Below, in pieces: positions 10,459 through 19,498 of a stretch of DNA of 64,000 nt (the stretch's first letter is position 1; every line of letters starts with the position of its first letter). The position numbers were made by a program, and so were the translations under genes. The notes below the pieces were generated by a model. The model saw only the letters and a program-made list of their open reading frames with translations. It searched no databases and was not told the origin of the DNA. Source of the stretch: Bathynomus jamesi (taxonomy: Eukaryota > Arthropoda > Malacostraca > Isopoda > Cirolanidae); NCBI GenBank assembly GCA_023014485.1, contig JAJOZX010000920.1, positions 188,501 through 252,500 of the forward strand. The letters are read 5' to 3'.

Positions 10459-10640
10459 GTTTTGTTCTTTGAACAACGGTTCAGGATAAACCTGCGGTCG
10501 ACCCCTCTGAGGGCTCCGCAGTTTCTTCACCCCCACTAAGTTGCTGTCTCTGTACAGGGGTGAGGTCTTGTCCGCCCCCATTTGGAGTCCGCTCACGTAT
10601 CGGGTGGCTGAACCCCCAGAGCTCTACTTGGCCGGGTGAA
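10459..10640 (-). mobile_element. LINE 3' end fragment, minus strand
   Basis: The plus-strand sequence TTTGAACAACGGTTCAGGAT and the following CCTGCGGTCGACCCCTCTG closely match the reverse complement of the 3' end of the LINE at 12655-15380 (15310-15365). This is therefore a truncated minus-strand copy of the same family, with its 3' end at the TA array. Confidence 0.65.
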
Positions 10641-10664
10641 ATCGAAGGTTTTTCGTCTTAACAA

Positions 10665-10960
10665 TTCCCCGCCTCCTACTGACTGTCTTCAATCCCTCTC
10701 TCTTCGTCACAATATTGCCCCCCCCTCTCTCTCTTTACTATCGCTATTATAACGAACACTGTTCTTCTGAACTCTCTAACTGCATGCCTCCTACTTTGAG
10801 GAGGGCACGCAGTACCAGACTTTCTACACATTCTCATTCTTTTTCTGTCCAACTCTTTAACGCAAGGTTTAATCGGTATTTTCAATCTTTCCTCCACTCA
10901 ACCAGTGAACTCTGGAACAATCTTCCTCAATCTATCTTTCCCCCGCTATAACTTTCCATC
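10665..10960 (+). pseudogene. LINE C-terminal domain fragment (third type)
   Basis: The plus strand encodes PLSLYYRYYNEHCSSELSNC, then RRARSTRLSTHSHSFSVQL and TSELWNNLPQSIFPP, followed by VSRHLE after a frame break. This is a familiar tail of an arthropod LINE reverse-transcriptase polyprotein: a YRYY/CSSEL block, then a W-N-x-L-P block. The RT core is absent, as usual for a 5'-truncated insertion. Confidence 0.65.
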
Positions 10961-10984
10961 ATTCAAATAGACAGAGTGTCCAGG

Positions 10985-11181
10985 CATCTCGAAAATCCCA
11001 GACCTTGATTTTGGCTCTTCATCTATGGGAGGGGTGGTTTTTGTGGGCATTCGGCCTTGTCCCCTCATTCCTGCATAAAAAGAAATCATGCCTCATTTGT
11101 AGGACTTGTTGGAGGAGAGAGTTGGTTTTCACTCTCCTCCTGCGCATGGGACTGCACAAGAACCTGTCCAATTGGTTCTTG

Positions 11182-11185
<4 letters not shown>
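10985..11185 (-). mobile_element. LINE 3' fragment, minus strand
   Basis: The minus strand encodes NQLDRFLC, matching the FKNQLDRFLC tail of the LINE at 12655-15380. The segment CCTTGATTTTGGCTCTT at the other end recurs near 52471. It is joined tail to tail with the fragment at 10665-10960 and ends at a long TA array. Confidence 0.5.

Positions 11186-11187
<2 letters not shown>

Positions 11188-11267
<80 letters not shown>
11188..11267. repeat. (TA)n microsatellite, 40 units
   Basis: An uninterrupted TA array of about 80 bp. Long Tyr-Ile open frames through it are artefacts. Confidence 0.99.
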
Positions 11268-11269
<2 letters not shown>

Positions 11270-11640
11270 GTATATACTCGTGTATAGGTCGAGTTTTAAG
11301 ACTGAATTCTTAGGCAAAAATTAGGGGGTCGACCTATATAAGGGTAACATTTTCGTGGGGTTGAAATCCGTGCACAATGGGGAGGGCTAGGAGCTACTGT
11401 TAGCTTCAGACATGAAGAATATTTACCATTTAGTACCAGTAAACAATGAAAACAAAATATGTACCAATTATTGAAATTACCAAGACACAATTGGAAATGG
11501 CTGTTACACAGTAGGTTATCAGTAACCTGTCTATACATGATGACGTGTTTAAGGTCACCTAGACGCAGTTGCCAGTTTCTAGTTTTTGGAAATGAGTTTT
11601 ATGTCATAAAATAGAGAGCTGTTTTCGAATTCTTAACCGC
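11268..11640. other. Probable DNA-transposon end, then unassigned sequence
   Basis: ACCGTATATACTCGTGTATA at 11268-11287 resembles the tip of a DNA transposon, and GTCGACCTATA follows at about 11328. I could not find a matching opposite end. The rest of the interval shows no gene. Confidence 0.35.
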
Positions 11641-11669
11641 AGAGAAGGAAACAGTTGATACATCTCACA

Positions 11670-12519
11670 CTGTGCAACGTGCTAATGGCATCATTCGATC
11701 AAATCGGCGCGTCACATACAAGGAACTATCACTGGAGCTAGGAATTTGTGAAGGAAGTGTGAATAAGATAATTCAGCAACTGGGATACTCAAAAATGTGT
11801 TCACGGTTTGTTCCTCGCGAACTGACTGAAGATCACAAAGCCCAAAGAAGAGAAATTGCTTCTGAGTCGTTGGTTCGAGACGAGACAGAAGGGGATGACT
11901 TCCTTTCACGAATTGTGACTGGGGATGAGACTTGGTACACCACTTTGAACCTGAAACAAAACGCCAATCCATGGAGTGGCATCACGCAGACTCCGCACGC
12001 AAGAAAAAGTTCAAAATGGTTCCCTCTGCAGGAAAGGTTATGGCCACCATCTTCTGGGACATGGAAGGGGTGATTCTGGTGGAGATTATGAAGAAAGGAC
12101 AAACAATCGACTCAGAGGCATATATTGTTACCCTACAGAGACTCCAGAGACGTATAAAGCGAGTTCGACCGAAGAGAAAACTGGAAGATGTCCTTCTTTT
12201 GCACGATAACGCGAGACCACACAACAGTTTGCAAACAAGAGAGGCCCTCACGAAAATGCGCTTGACTGTTACCCCACCCTCCATACAGCCCGGATCTGGC
12301 ACCTTCAGACTTCCATTTGTTTGGGCCAATGAAAGATGCTATTCGTGGAAAAAAGTTTGTGACGATGAGGTTGTTGAGGAAGTTAAGAGGTTGCTCCAGC
12401 GGAACCGAGCGGACTTTTACCTGCAAGAAATAAAGGCCCTTGTTTCGAGGTGGAGGAAAGCCGTAGAAAAGGATGGAGACTATGTGGGAAAAATAACAAC
12501 TTGTAAAAAAGTTATGTAA
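11670..12519 (+). pseudogene. mariner-type transposase, broken
   Basis: The frame opens with a helix-turn-helix segment (TYKELSLELGICEGSVNKII) and RFVPRELTEDHK. It continues to the first catalytic block (FLSRIVTGDETWY) at about 11900-11940. A frameshift follows at about 11935, to HFEPETKRQSMEWHH and KVMATIFWDMEGVILVE. The second block is LLLHDNARPHNS near 12200. The third-Asp region is destroyed by another frameshift (TPPSIQPG in place of a PDLxPxDxHLF motif). The end, WRKAVEKDGDYVGK, is typical of mariner C-termini. Typical mariner transposases are about 345 residues; the first quarter is missing or unrecognisable here. Confidence 0.85.
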
Positions 12520-12604
12520 CTACTTGTGTACAAAATTTGTGGAACTTACAAGGAAACTTGGAAAGCAAAAAAAAAGGTGGGGCAAAATATATTGAGTGGC
12601 CCTC

Positions 12605-12609
<5 letters not shown>

Positions 12610-12660
<51 letters not shown>
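12610..12660. repeat. (TA)n microsatellite
   Basis: A TA array preceded by GT units lies at the 5' limit of the plus-strand LINE that follows. Confidence 0.97.
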
Positions 12661-12665
<5 letters not shown>

Positions 12666-13618
12666 CAAACAAAGGTAAGGTAAGGAAATCAAACAGTACA
12701 GTTGAAGTTATTATATTAGAAGTAAAAGAACTGAACCTAACCATTATGAACATCTGCAGACCACCAAACACCACAAAAAGTGAATTCCAATTTGCTATAA
12801 ATGAAATAGAAAACATGTTGGAATTTCAAGTAATTTTAATAACAAATACTCTAATTTGCGGAGATTTTAATTTCCCATTCATAACATGGAAGAAAAGTGA
12901 TGGTCATATATGTTGAAGTTTCATGGCAACATTACAAAAGATGATAGAACCCAAGCAATATTGCTATTAGATATGATGGAACAGAGAGGCAGAAGGAATA
13001 TTTGAAGGCTTAAATATAACTTCAAAGAAAGTAGATTGGGAAAGTGTAAATAAAGATTTAAAAGAAGTAAGTTGGGAAATTGCTACTTCACCAGAAGACT
13101 CCAGAACAATATGTATAATGGAGACTGAAACCAAACCTATATTACTGAAGCATGTTCTCCAGATAGACAAAAAGGAAAACGTAGCAAGCTCGAGAGAAAA
13201 ATCAGGACATTATTTAGACGACGGAAGCAAACCGTAAAACATCTCTACAGATGCAGAACTGATGCAAGGAGACTCAAACTAGAGAGGAAACTAGGCGTAA
13301 TAGAAATGAACCTAAAGCACAAACATTCATACATAAGATAAACGAGGCGAAAAACAAGGTAGCAAAAAACCCCCTTATTTAAAGGTGGTAACAGAGCAAT
13401 GCCCAAGAATTATCGGTCAGTCGCTCTCACCTCCCACCTTATAAAGTGCTTTGAACGTATATTAGAGGTAAAACTATCTACTACCTACAAAAAAAGAACT
13501 TGGTCAACCCAAATCGACATGGCTTCAGGGCTGGAAGATCATGCCTGTGAAAGCTATTAGACCACCATGAGAAAATACTGGAAACACTGTGTCGAGGACA
13601 AAACATAGATGTAATATA

Positions 13619-13882
13619 CAGGGTGTCCCTAAAGTCTGGACACATAGGAAATATCACTAACTATAACTAACTATATGTTATTATTATTATTATTATTATT
13701 ATTATCTTAAATTCATGCAACTGAGGCCTAAGGTAGGCCCACATCGAATCAGCAACCCTGAGGTAGGACCAAATAGGACCTCCAAGTCCATAAGTTATGG
13801 ACTTGGAGGTCCTATTTGGTCCTACCTCAGGGTTGCTGATTCGATGTGGGCCTACCTTAGGCCTCAGTTGCATGAATTTAAG

Positions 13883-13918
<36 letters not shown>

Positions 13919-13975
13919 TATAGTTAGTTATAGTTAGTGATATTTCCTATGTGTCCAGACTTTAGGGACACCCTG
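13619..13975. mobile_element. Near-perfect palindromic MITE (CAGGGTGTCCCTAAAGTCT ends)
   Basis: The whole 357-bp insert is a palindrome. The left tip CAGGGTGTCCCTAAAGTCTG and the right tip are complementary. Then come mirrored trinucleotide arrays ((TTA)n left, (ATA)n right), and the centre is a perfect hairpin around CATAAGTTATGG. TA duplications sit at 13617-13618 and 13976-13977. The ends are of IS630/mariner type. It encodes nothing and interrupts the LINE reverse transcriptase. Confidence 0.9.
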
Positions 13976-14043
13976 TATACTGACTTTGTTAAAGCCTTCG
14001 ATAAATGTGACCATGGAATTATAACACACACACACTTAAGAAT

Positions 14044-14250
14044 CAGAGCTGGGCACTTGCGGCATATTTTGCGGTACTGCGGTACTACCAAACTACCAAA
14101 CCGGGACCGCATAACGCAGTACCGCAAAGGATCGCTGAAAGTACCGCAGTACCGCTACCGCATTCAAATTTCCGCGTACCGGTTTGGTACCAGTTTGGTA
14201 GTACCGCAGTACCGCAGTACCGCAAAATATGCCGCAAGTGCCCAGCTCTG
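14044..14250. mobile_element. hAT-type palindromic MITE with perfect 8-bp duplication
   Basis: It begins CAGAGCTGGGCACTTGCGG and ends with the complement, CCGCAAGTGCCCAGCTCTG. Both sides carry the same 8 bases, TTAAGAAT (14036-14043 and 14251-14258), the duplication size made by hAT transposases. The interior is rich in GCGGTACT/AGTACCGC motifs and folds back on itself. Confidence 0.93.
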
Positions 14251-15380
14251 TTAAGAATACAGGAATTACTGGAAAGCTAGGAAGATGGATCTTTAATTTC
14301 TTGATTCAAAGAACTCAGAGTGGTAGTAAATGAAGTTGTCTCGGAAGTAGAGAGCTCTGTCCCACAAGGTACAGTATTAGCTCCCTTGCTGTTCATAATA
14401 ATGATTGCAGATATTGATGCAGATATCAATGACAGTATTGTATTGTGTTTCGCAGATAACACAAAGATATGCAGGGAAATATTGAACGAAGGTGACAAAC
14501 AAAAATTATAAAACGACATTGAAGCATTATTTCAGTGGGCAGAAGACAACAATATGAAGGTCAACGAAGAAACATTCCAACTTTTAAGATATGGTAATGA
14601 CAAGGTGGTAAAAATAAAGGGTACAAAACTCCGCAAGCCAGATAGATAACGCCAAATTCACGAGTCAGGGTTATTGGAGTAATAATGTCGTCGGATGCAG
14701 AATTCAGAGAGCACAACATCATCAAAATTTCAACGGCTAGAAAAATAATGGGAATCATCTGGAGGAGCTTCCGCAGCAGAAAAGCAAACACCATGCTCAA
14801 ATTATGGAAGAGTCTAGTGTCCTACCGATAATTGAGTATTGCTCAGTACTCGCAATCCCATACAGAAAACGAGACATTACGAACATTGAAGCTGTACAAA
14901 GGAACTTTAAGTCTAAGTCTCGACTACAATCACTGAAACTTTACTCTCTGTAAAGAAGATGAGAGCGGTACACAGTAATATACATATGTACTTGACGGCC
15001 TTGTCCCTAACCTTAGAGATTAAATAAAAACAAGCTGGAATGAGAGAAGAGGCAGATTTTGTACAGTCCCAGCTGCGGTGGGACAGGGGCCCATGAAAAT
15101 GAAGATGGAGAATACCCTCAGAATACGAGGCCCAAAGTTTTTTAATGCCCTACCGAAAGAAGTGAGGAACCTCCAGCACACCGACCTGAATAACTTCAAG
15201 AACCAGCTGGACAGATTCCTGTGCAAAGTCCCAGACCAGCCATGCGTGGCTGACTAAGAGGGCAAGAGGAGATAAGACCAATTCCCTCCTTCACCAAATC
15301 CCGCAAATGAAGCGAGATGCTGCAGAGGGGTTGACCGCAGGTCGATCCTGAACCGTCGTTCAAATTCGCATAAAGTAACA

Positions 15381-15386
<6 letters not shown>

Positions 15387-15458
<72 letters not shown>
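15387..15458. repeat. (TA)n microsatellite
   Basis: A TA array of 36 units, continued on the other side of the composite transposon at 19425-19496, so the transposon landed inside one array. Confidence 0.98.
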
Positions 15459-15461
<3 letters not shown>

Positions 15462-15628
15462 TGGTGGACCGGATATCCGCATTATTTTTAACATCCGCAT
15501 CCGCACTTCTGACTGCGGATGTTATGCGGATATTACCTCTAATAAATTATGCAATTTACAATTAAATTAGCTTATAAAGTAGCTTATAAGGCCCAGTCAT
15601 GCACATTTCATGTAAAGTATTAAAATTA

Positions 15629-17996
15629 CACTGGCCAACAAAATGAAACTTTTTTTTCTCATCACAAACATGATCACACTTTTCTTAATGCATTTTTCGA
15701 GCTGATTCCGAATCTGGTTTTATTTATTTTCTAGCACGTATAGTTATATAGATACACTGGTTTTGATATTTTTAAGTTTTTGATATTGCTATAAGAAAAT
15801 TTATGGATGTATAGATCACACTTAGGAATGCTAAACAACAAATACATCATATACCTTATTCAATGTACTTATAAATAAAGAATATATACATTATTTTATT
15901 AAAAGCGCTGTGAGTGTGATTTCCTTTTGTAAATTTGGCCTGGATTGTCACGATACAGCATCCAACAATGGTCCGCCATCATGCTTTCATTCCAATATCC
16001 TTGGTAGCGCTTCTCCATCATCTGAATATCTTGATGGAAGCGCTCTCCTTGCTCGTCACTCACTGCACCAAGGTTTTCAGGAAAGAAATCTAAGTGGGAA
16101 TGCAGGAAGTGAATTTTTAACGACATTCGACACACCATTTCTTTGAAAGCATCAAGGAGGTTCTTGACTCCATCCTTATACGCAGGTGACTTGTTGCTTC
16201 CAAGAAAGTTTTCACATATCCATTTGAGCGCCAGCCAAGCCTTCAATTCCAGCTGACTTAGGACTTTTTCAAATTCAGTGTCATTCAAAACCTCCCTTAT
16301 TTGTGGCCCAACAAAAATTCCTTCCTTCAATTTTGCTGTAGTAACCTTCGGAAATTTCCTTGAAAGGTATTGGAACCCTTCAGAATTGACTTTACCCATT
16401 GCTTTAACAAAATTCTTCATTAAACCAAGTTTAATGTGAAGAGGTGGCAGATAGATCTTTTGGGGATCCACTAAAGGGACAGACTGGACATTGCTTATCC
16501 CTGGGACATATGTATACCTAAGTGGCCAGTCACTTTTGGTGTAATGTTCTATAGTGGCGCGACTGTCCCACAGGCAAAGGAAACAACAAAATTTTGTGAA
16601 TCCTGACTGCATACCCATAAGCATTCCTATAACTTTTAGATCTCCACAAACATTCCATTGATGACTGTCGTATTTGATTGCCTTAAGTAGTATATCCATA
16701 TTGTCATATGTCTCTTTTAGATGGACGGAATGGGCAATGGGGATGGATGGCATTATATTACCATTATACAAAAGAACTGCTTTCAGGCTTCTCTGCGACG
16801 AATCAATAAAGAGGCGCCACTCAGATGCCACATACGTCTGAGATATGGCTGTAAATAGTCCATTGATGTCATGGCAATAACAGAGAGGACCGTCTACTGA
16901 AAAGAATGCTGTTAATTCAAAATTCCGCTTTCGGTAGTAACTAATACGAACATTGTTCTCAAGTAAATTGTTCTCCTTTAGTCTTGAGGCGAGAAGCTCT
17001 GATTTCTCTTTAGACAGCGATAAGTCTCTAACAAGATCATTCAACTGTCCTTGGGTTAACTTTTTAGGCTCTAAATGTCTACCTTCAAAAGTGCACTCTG
17101 GTTCTGTAGATGGTCCGGAAACGCCAGTTGCACCTTCATCACTTTCCATGTCATCTATGATAGAATCTAGCCTATCACTTGGGGGAATTGGAATGGGCAA
17201 TGTTTCATCATGTTTTACTGGTCTACGCGCTGAATCCAAGTTTGGATATACAATCTGGTGTTTGTTCTTGGCAGAAAACCCCATTAAGTTCACACTACAA
17301 AAATAACAATCTTCATGATGATCTCTCGGCTCCCTCCATATCATGGGTATGGCAAATGGCATTGAAGCTTTCTTTTTGTTAAGCCAATCACGTAATCCAT
17401 TTGAACAGCCAGAACAGATTTGATGTGGCGCCCATGGTTTATCTTGGTCACCTAGATGGCAACCAAAGTATAGCTTGTATATTTTCTTAATGTCGGTTGT
17501 AATACTTCGTCGCTGTGTTTTAGTTGTCAACTGGCCGCATACGAAACAGAACTTGTCGGGGTCATTCTTACATTGTCGAGGCATGTTGACTGACCTGAGC
17601 AAACTATAAATTCAAAAAAAATGTACACCAACTTGACACAACAAGTTCTTGGACTGGACTGATCTTTTGACACACAAAGCACGGCGTTGTTGCCTGAATC
17701 ACAATGCTGCTAGACGTAAAAGCTCACACCTGAAATACATAAGATGTATAATTAAGATAATTGAAATAAATAAGATGAATAAACTAAAAAAAAACAATAA
17801 ATTAAACACAATCAAATGTTGAAATATTAGTATTTTGCCTATTTAAAATGGTTAAATCTGTGTAGTTATATATATGCCTTCATCTTGAAAACTGTACGTG
17901 CTAGAAAAAATCTGAATGCAGTTTTGGAATCAGCGTGAAAAATGCTATCCAGACACCACAAGATTTACTCTGATGAAAAATCTTTGTTGACCAGTG
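15629..17996 (-). mobile_element. Inner element with CACTGGYCAACAAA inverted repeats, carrying the intact ORF
   Basis: The left tip CACTGGCCAACAAAATGAAA and the reverse complement of the right tip, CACTGGTCAACAAAG, form a 14-bp inverted repeat with one mismatch. TTA lies on each side (15626-15628 and 17997-17999), a possible 3-bp duplication. The gene inside runs on the minus strand. The equivalent inner segment of copy 3 (58745-61461) has related tips (CACTGTACAACAAA on one side). CACTG tips with 2-4 bp duplications recall CACTA/Chapaev-type elements, but this is inference. Confidence 0.6.
15899..17584 (-). CDS. Intact transposase-like protein of a widespread uncharacterised arthropod family, 561 aa
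   Basis: An uninterrupted minus-strand frame. I chose the ATG at 17582-17584 (MPRQCKNDPDKF) over one six codons upstream, because copy 3 starts at the equivalent MPR. Numbering from the upstream Met, zinc-ligand-like pairs are CxxC at 19/22, CxxC at 63/66 and CxxC at 99/102. Further motifs are VYPNL, LNDLVRDL, WRLFIDSSQRS, PSIPIAHSVHLKETYDN, then CGDLKVIGMLMG and FCCFLCLWDSR. Near the C-terminus lie HFLHSHLDFFPENLGAVSDE and GERFHQDIQ. The Asp in FIDSS, the Asp in CGDLK and the Glu in SDEQGERFH could be an RNase-H-fold D-D-E triad; this is inference. An AATAAA overlaps the stop codon. It is the longest ORF in the window, and its intactness suggests recent mobility. I know the family only as unnamed repeated proteins in arthropods. 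Confidence 0.75.
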   Translation of the reverse strand: MPRQCKNDPDKFCFVCGQLTTKTQRRSITTDIKKIYKLYFGCHLGDQDKPWAPHQICSGCSNGLRDWLNKKKASMPFAIPMIWREPRDHHEDCYFCSVNLMGFSAKNKHQIVYPNLDSARRPVKHDETLPIPIPPSDRLDSIIDDMESDEGATGVSGPSTEPECTFEGRHLEPKKLTQGQLNDLVRDLSLSKEKSELLASRLKENNLLENNVRISYYRKRNFELTAFFSVDGPLCYCHDINGLFTAISQTYVASEWRLFIDSSQRSLKAVLLYNGNIMPSIPIAHSVHLKETYDNMDILLKAIKYDSHQWNVCGDLKVIGMLMGMQSGFTKFCCFLCLWDSRATIEHYTKSDWPLRYTYVPGISNVQSVPLVDPQKIYLPPLHIKLGLMKNFVKAMGKVNSEGFQYLSRKFPKVTTAKLKEGIFVGPQIREVLNDTEFEKVLSQLELKAWLALKWICENFLGSNKSPAYKDGVKNLLDAFKEMVCRMSLKIHFLHSHLDFFPENLGAVSDEQGERFHQDIQMMEKRYQGYWNESMMADHCWMLYRDNPGQIYKRKSHSQRF

Positions 17997-18039
17997 TTAT
18001 TAATGAACAAACAAATATATAAACCTCAAAATATAAATA

Positions 18040-19319
18040 TCACGTCATCCCATAAGTAATGTCGTTTTTTTAGATCGGAATTTGAAGGACAAAAAAAACT
18101 CAACTGAAACTTTTTAATCTAGTATATAATTTTCATCGGAATCAATGACACTTTGCCAACGTCCTACAAGCTTTTCAATGCCATGTTTATAAAATTCAGG
18201 CGGTTTTGAGGCAAAAAATGTAAAACGACTGGTGTGCAGGTCATCTAAAGAAGTATACTGTTTCTCGTCAAGATAGTTTTGCAGACTCCTGAAGAGATGA
18301 TATAATCTGAAGGCGCAAGGTCTGGAGGATGTGGAAGTTTTTCCCACCCAAGCTCCTCAATTTTTGCAGAAGTGATCCGAGCGGTATGAGGACGTGCGTT
18401 GTCGTGGTGGAACACGATTCCTTTCCGATTAACCAAAGAAGGTCTCTTTTCTTTTAGTGCAGTGTTCAATCGATCCAGTTGTTGACAGTAGACTTGAGCG
18501 GTGATTGTATGGTTGTGTGGTAAGGTTTCAAAGTGTATTACACCACCTTTATCCAACCAAACACTAAGCAACACCTTCCGAGGGTGAAGATTTGATTTTG
18601 GCTGTGGTGTCGCTGGTTCTCCGGCAAAAACCCACTGTCGACGGCGCTTAACATTCTGGTACAGTATCCACTTTTCATCACCAGTCACTAAACGGTGCAA
18701 AAACGGATCTTGGAGTTCACGGGAATGAAGAGCTGTGCTAATGTTTACCCGCACCCTCAGATTGTCGACCGACAATTCATGTGGCACCCATTTTCCTAAC
18801 TTAGGCACTTTCCAGAGTTGTTGCAAATGTCGATGGATGGTGGACGGAGATGAATTGAGTTTCTGGGCCAATTCTTCGACAGTTGTTGAACAGTCTTCTT
18901 CAAGTGCGGCTAACAGCAGGTCATCATCAAACTCAGCAGGGCGTCCAGAGCGTGCTGCATCTGTCAAACAGCAGTCACCATTCCTAAACTTTTGAAACCA
19001 TCTTTGACATTTCCTCACATGCAGAATATCGTTGCCATAAACGTCCTGAATGTTTCGCGTTGCTTCAGTAGCACTATTCCCTTTTTTGAACTCGTAAAGC
19101 ATTATATCCCTGATATGCTCTTCTGATACCGCCATGTTTATGAGGGGTTCACATAAAGCAAAACACACGTCTTCACTGGTTAAGGTCTGTAAAGTATGTA
19201 GCGAAACACGATAGATCTCCTCTTTGATATAACCTTCGGAAAATTTATGCTTAAACCGAGTAGGACTAGTTTAAACTTAATCTATCGTAAAAAACGACAT
19301 TACTTATGGGATGACCTGA
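18040..19319 (-). mobile_element. mariner transposon nested in composite copy 1
   Basis: The terminal repeats read TCACGTCATCCCATAAGTAA (left) and, reverse-complemented, TCAGGTCATCCCATAAGTAA (right), continuing through TGTCGTTTTTT. TA lies at 18038-18039 and 19320-19321. Removing the element and one TA joins AAATATAAATA to CCTGGTAACACAG, matching the uninterrupted sequence in copy 3 (ATAAATACGTGGTAACACAG). This proves the insertion and its target duplication. Confidence 0.95.
18114..19135 (-). pseudogene. mariner transposase, one frameshift and a short deletion
   Basis: From MAVSEEHIRDIMLYEF (ATG at 19133-19135) the frame runs to about 18300, then shifts to the frame ending at 18114 (RWQSVIDSDENYILD). 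N-terminal helix-turn-helix: NILHVRKC-type block with CQRWFQKFRNGD, then GRPAEFDDD and TVEELAQKLNSSPSTIHRHL. Catalytic blocks: HRLVTGDEKWILY (first Asp), VFHHDNARPHTA (second Asp), PHPPDLAPSDY (third Asp). Mariner transposases have 34 residues between the second and third Asp; here three residues (usually Tyr-Ser-Pro) are missing before PDL, so the spacing is about 31. The deletion and the frameshift right after SDYII both disable it. Otherwise it is well preserved, hence young. Confidence 0.92.
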
Positions 19320-19421
19320 TACCTGGTAACACAGAAAATTGAATGAAACTTGTTTCATTGAATTTAGATTAACTAAATATCCGCATCCGCAGATGTTGAA
19401 AAACTGACATCCGGTCCACCA

Positions 19422-19424
<3 letters not shown>

Positions 19425-19498
<74 letters not shown>
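19425..19498. repeat. (TA)n microsatellite between two transposons
   Basis: The remainder of the TA array split by composite copy 1. Its far end supplies the TA target of the Tc1-like element. Confidence 0.98.

Larger units (their letters stand above)
12700..15260 (+). pseudogene. LINE endonuclease/reverse transcriptase, interrupted and broken
   Basis: Recognisable blocks in order: endonuclease end CGDFNFPFITW (12857-12895); KNYRSVALTSHLIKCFERI (about 13405-13460) of the RT fingers; TDFVKAFDKCDHGII (about 13980-14025, split by the first MITE). Then come VESSVPQGTVLAPLLFIIMI (14350-14405), CFADNTKICREI with FADN in place of FADD (14450-14480), LRIRGPKFFNALPKEVRNLQ (about 15120-15175) and FKNQLDRFLC (about 15200). 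There are many stops. It shares the FADN change with the copy at 3429-7160. Confidence 0.8.
12661..15380 (+). mobile_element. LINE of the same group as 3429-7160, plus strand, with two nested MITEs
   Basis: It is 5'-truncated within the endonuclease (NICRPPNTTKSEF at about 12749, then ICGDFNFPFITWKK at 12854-12895). It runs through the reverse transcriptase and ends at a TA array at 15387. Two palindromic MITEs sit inside (13619-13975 and 14044-14250). Deleting the first joins DVIY to TDFVKAFDKCDH, restoring the RT motif. The 3' end carries FKNQLDRFLC and a short untranslated tail. Confidence 0.85.
15459..19424. mobile_element. Composite DNA transposon, copy 1 (TAGTGGTGGACCGGAT ends)
   Basis: The outer ends TAGTGGTGGACCGGATATCC and CATCCGGTCCACCACTA are inverted repeats. 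The start TAGTG fits the loose YARNG tip of hAT elements. ATATATAT on both sides could be an 8-bp duplication but lies in a TA array. The outer part (15459-15625 and 17997-19424) carries two insertions: an inner element with its own ends (15629-17996) holding an intact gene, and a mariner (18040-19319). Two relatives lie at 35734-36230 and 58608-61777, with near-identical outer ends. Confidence 0.85.

Noticed and set aside
11188..11267. Open frames through (TA)n, (GT)n and (CT)n arrays
   Set aside because: Such frames exist in every orientation of the arrays and encode only Tyr-Ile, Val-Cys or Ser-Leu dipeptide runs.
13667..13927. Protein-coding frames on both strands of the palindromic MITE
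   Set aside because: The identical 68-70 codon frames are a consequence of the palindrome; the element has no coding function.
15459..15480. Assignment of the composite element to CACTA
   Set aside because: The outer ends read TAGTG...CACTA, the reverse of the CACTA order; the TAGTG tip fits hAT better. The inner CACTG tips remain possible.
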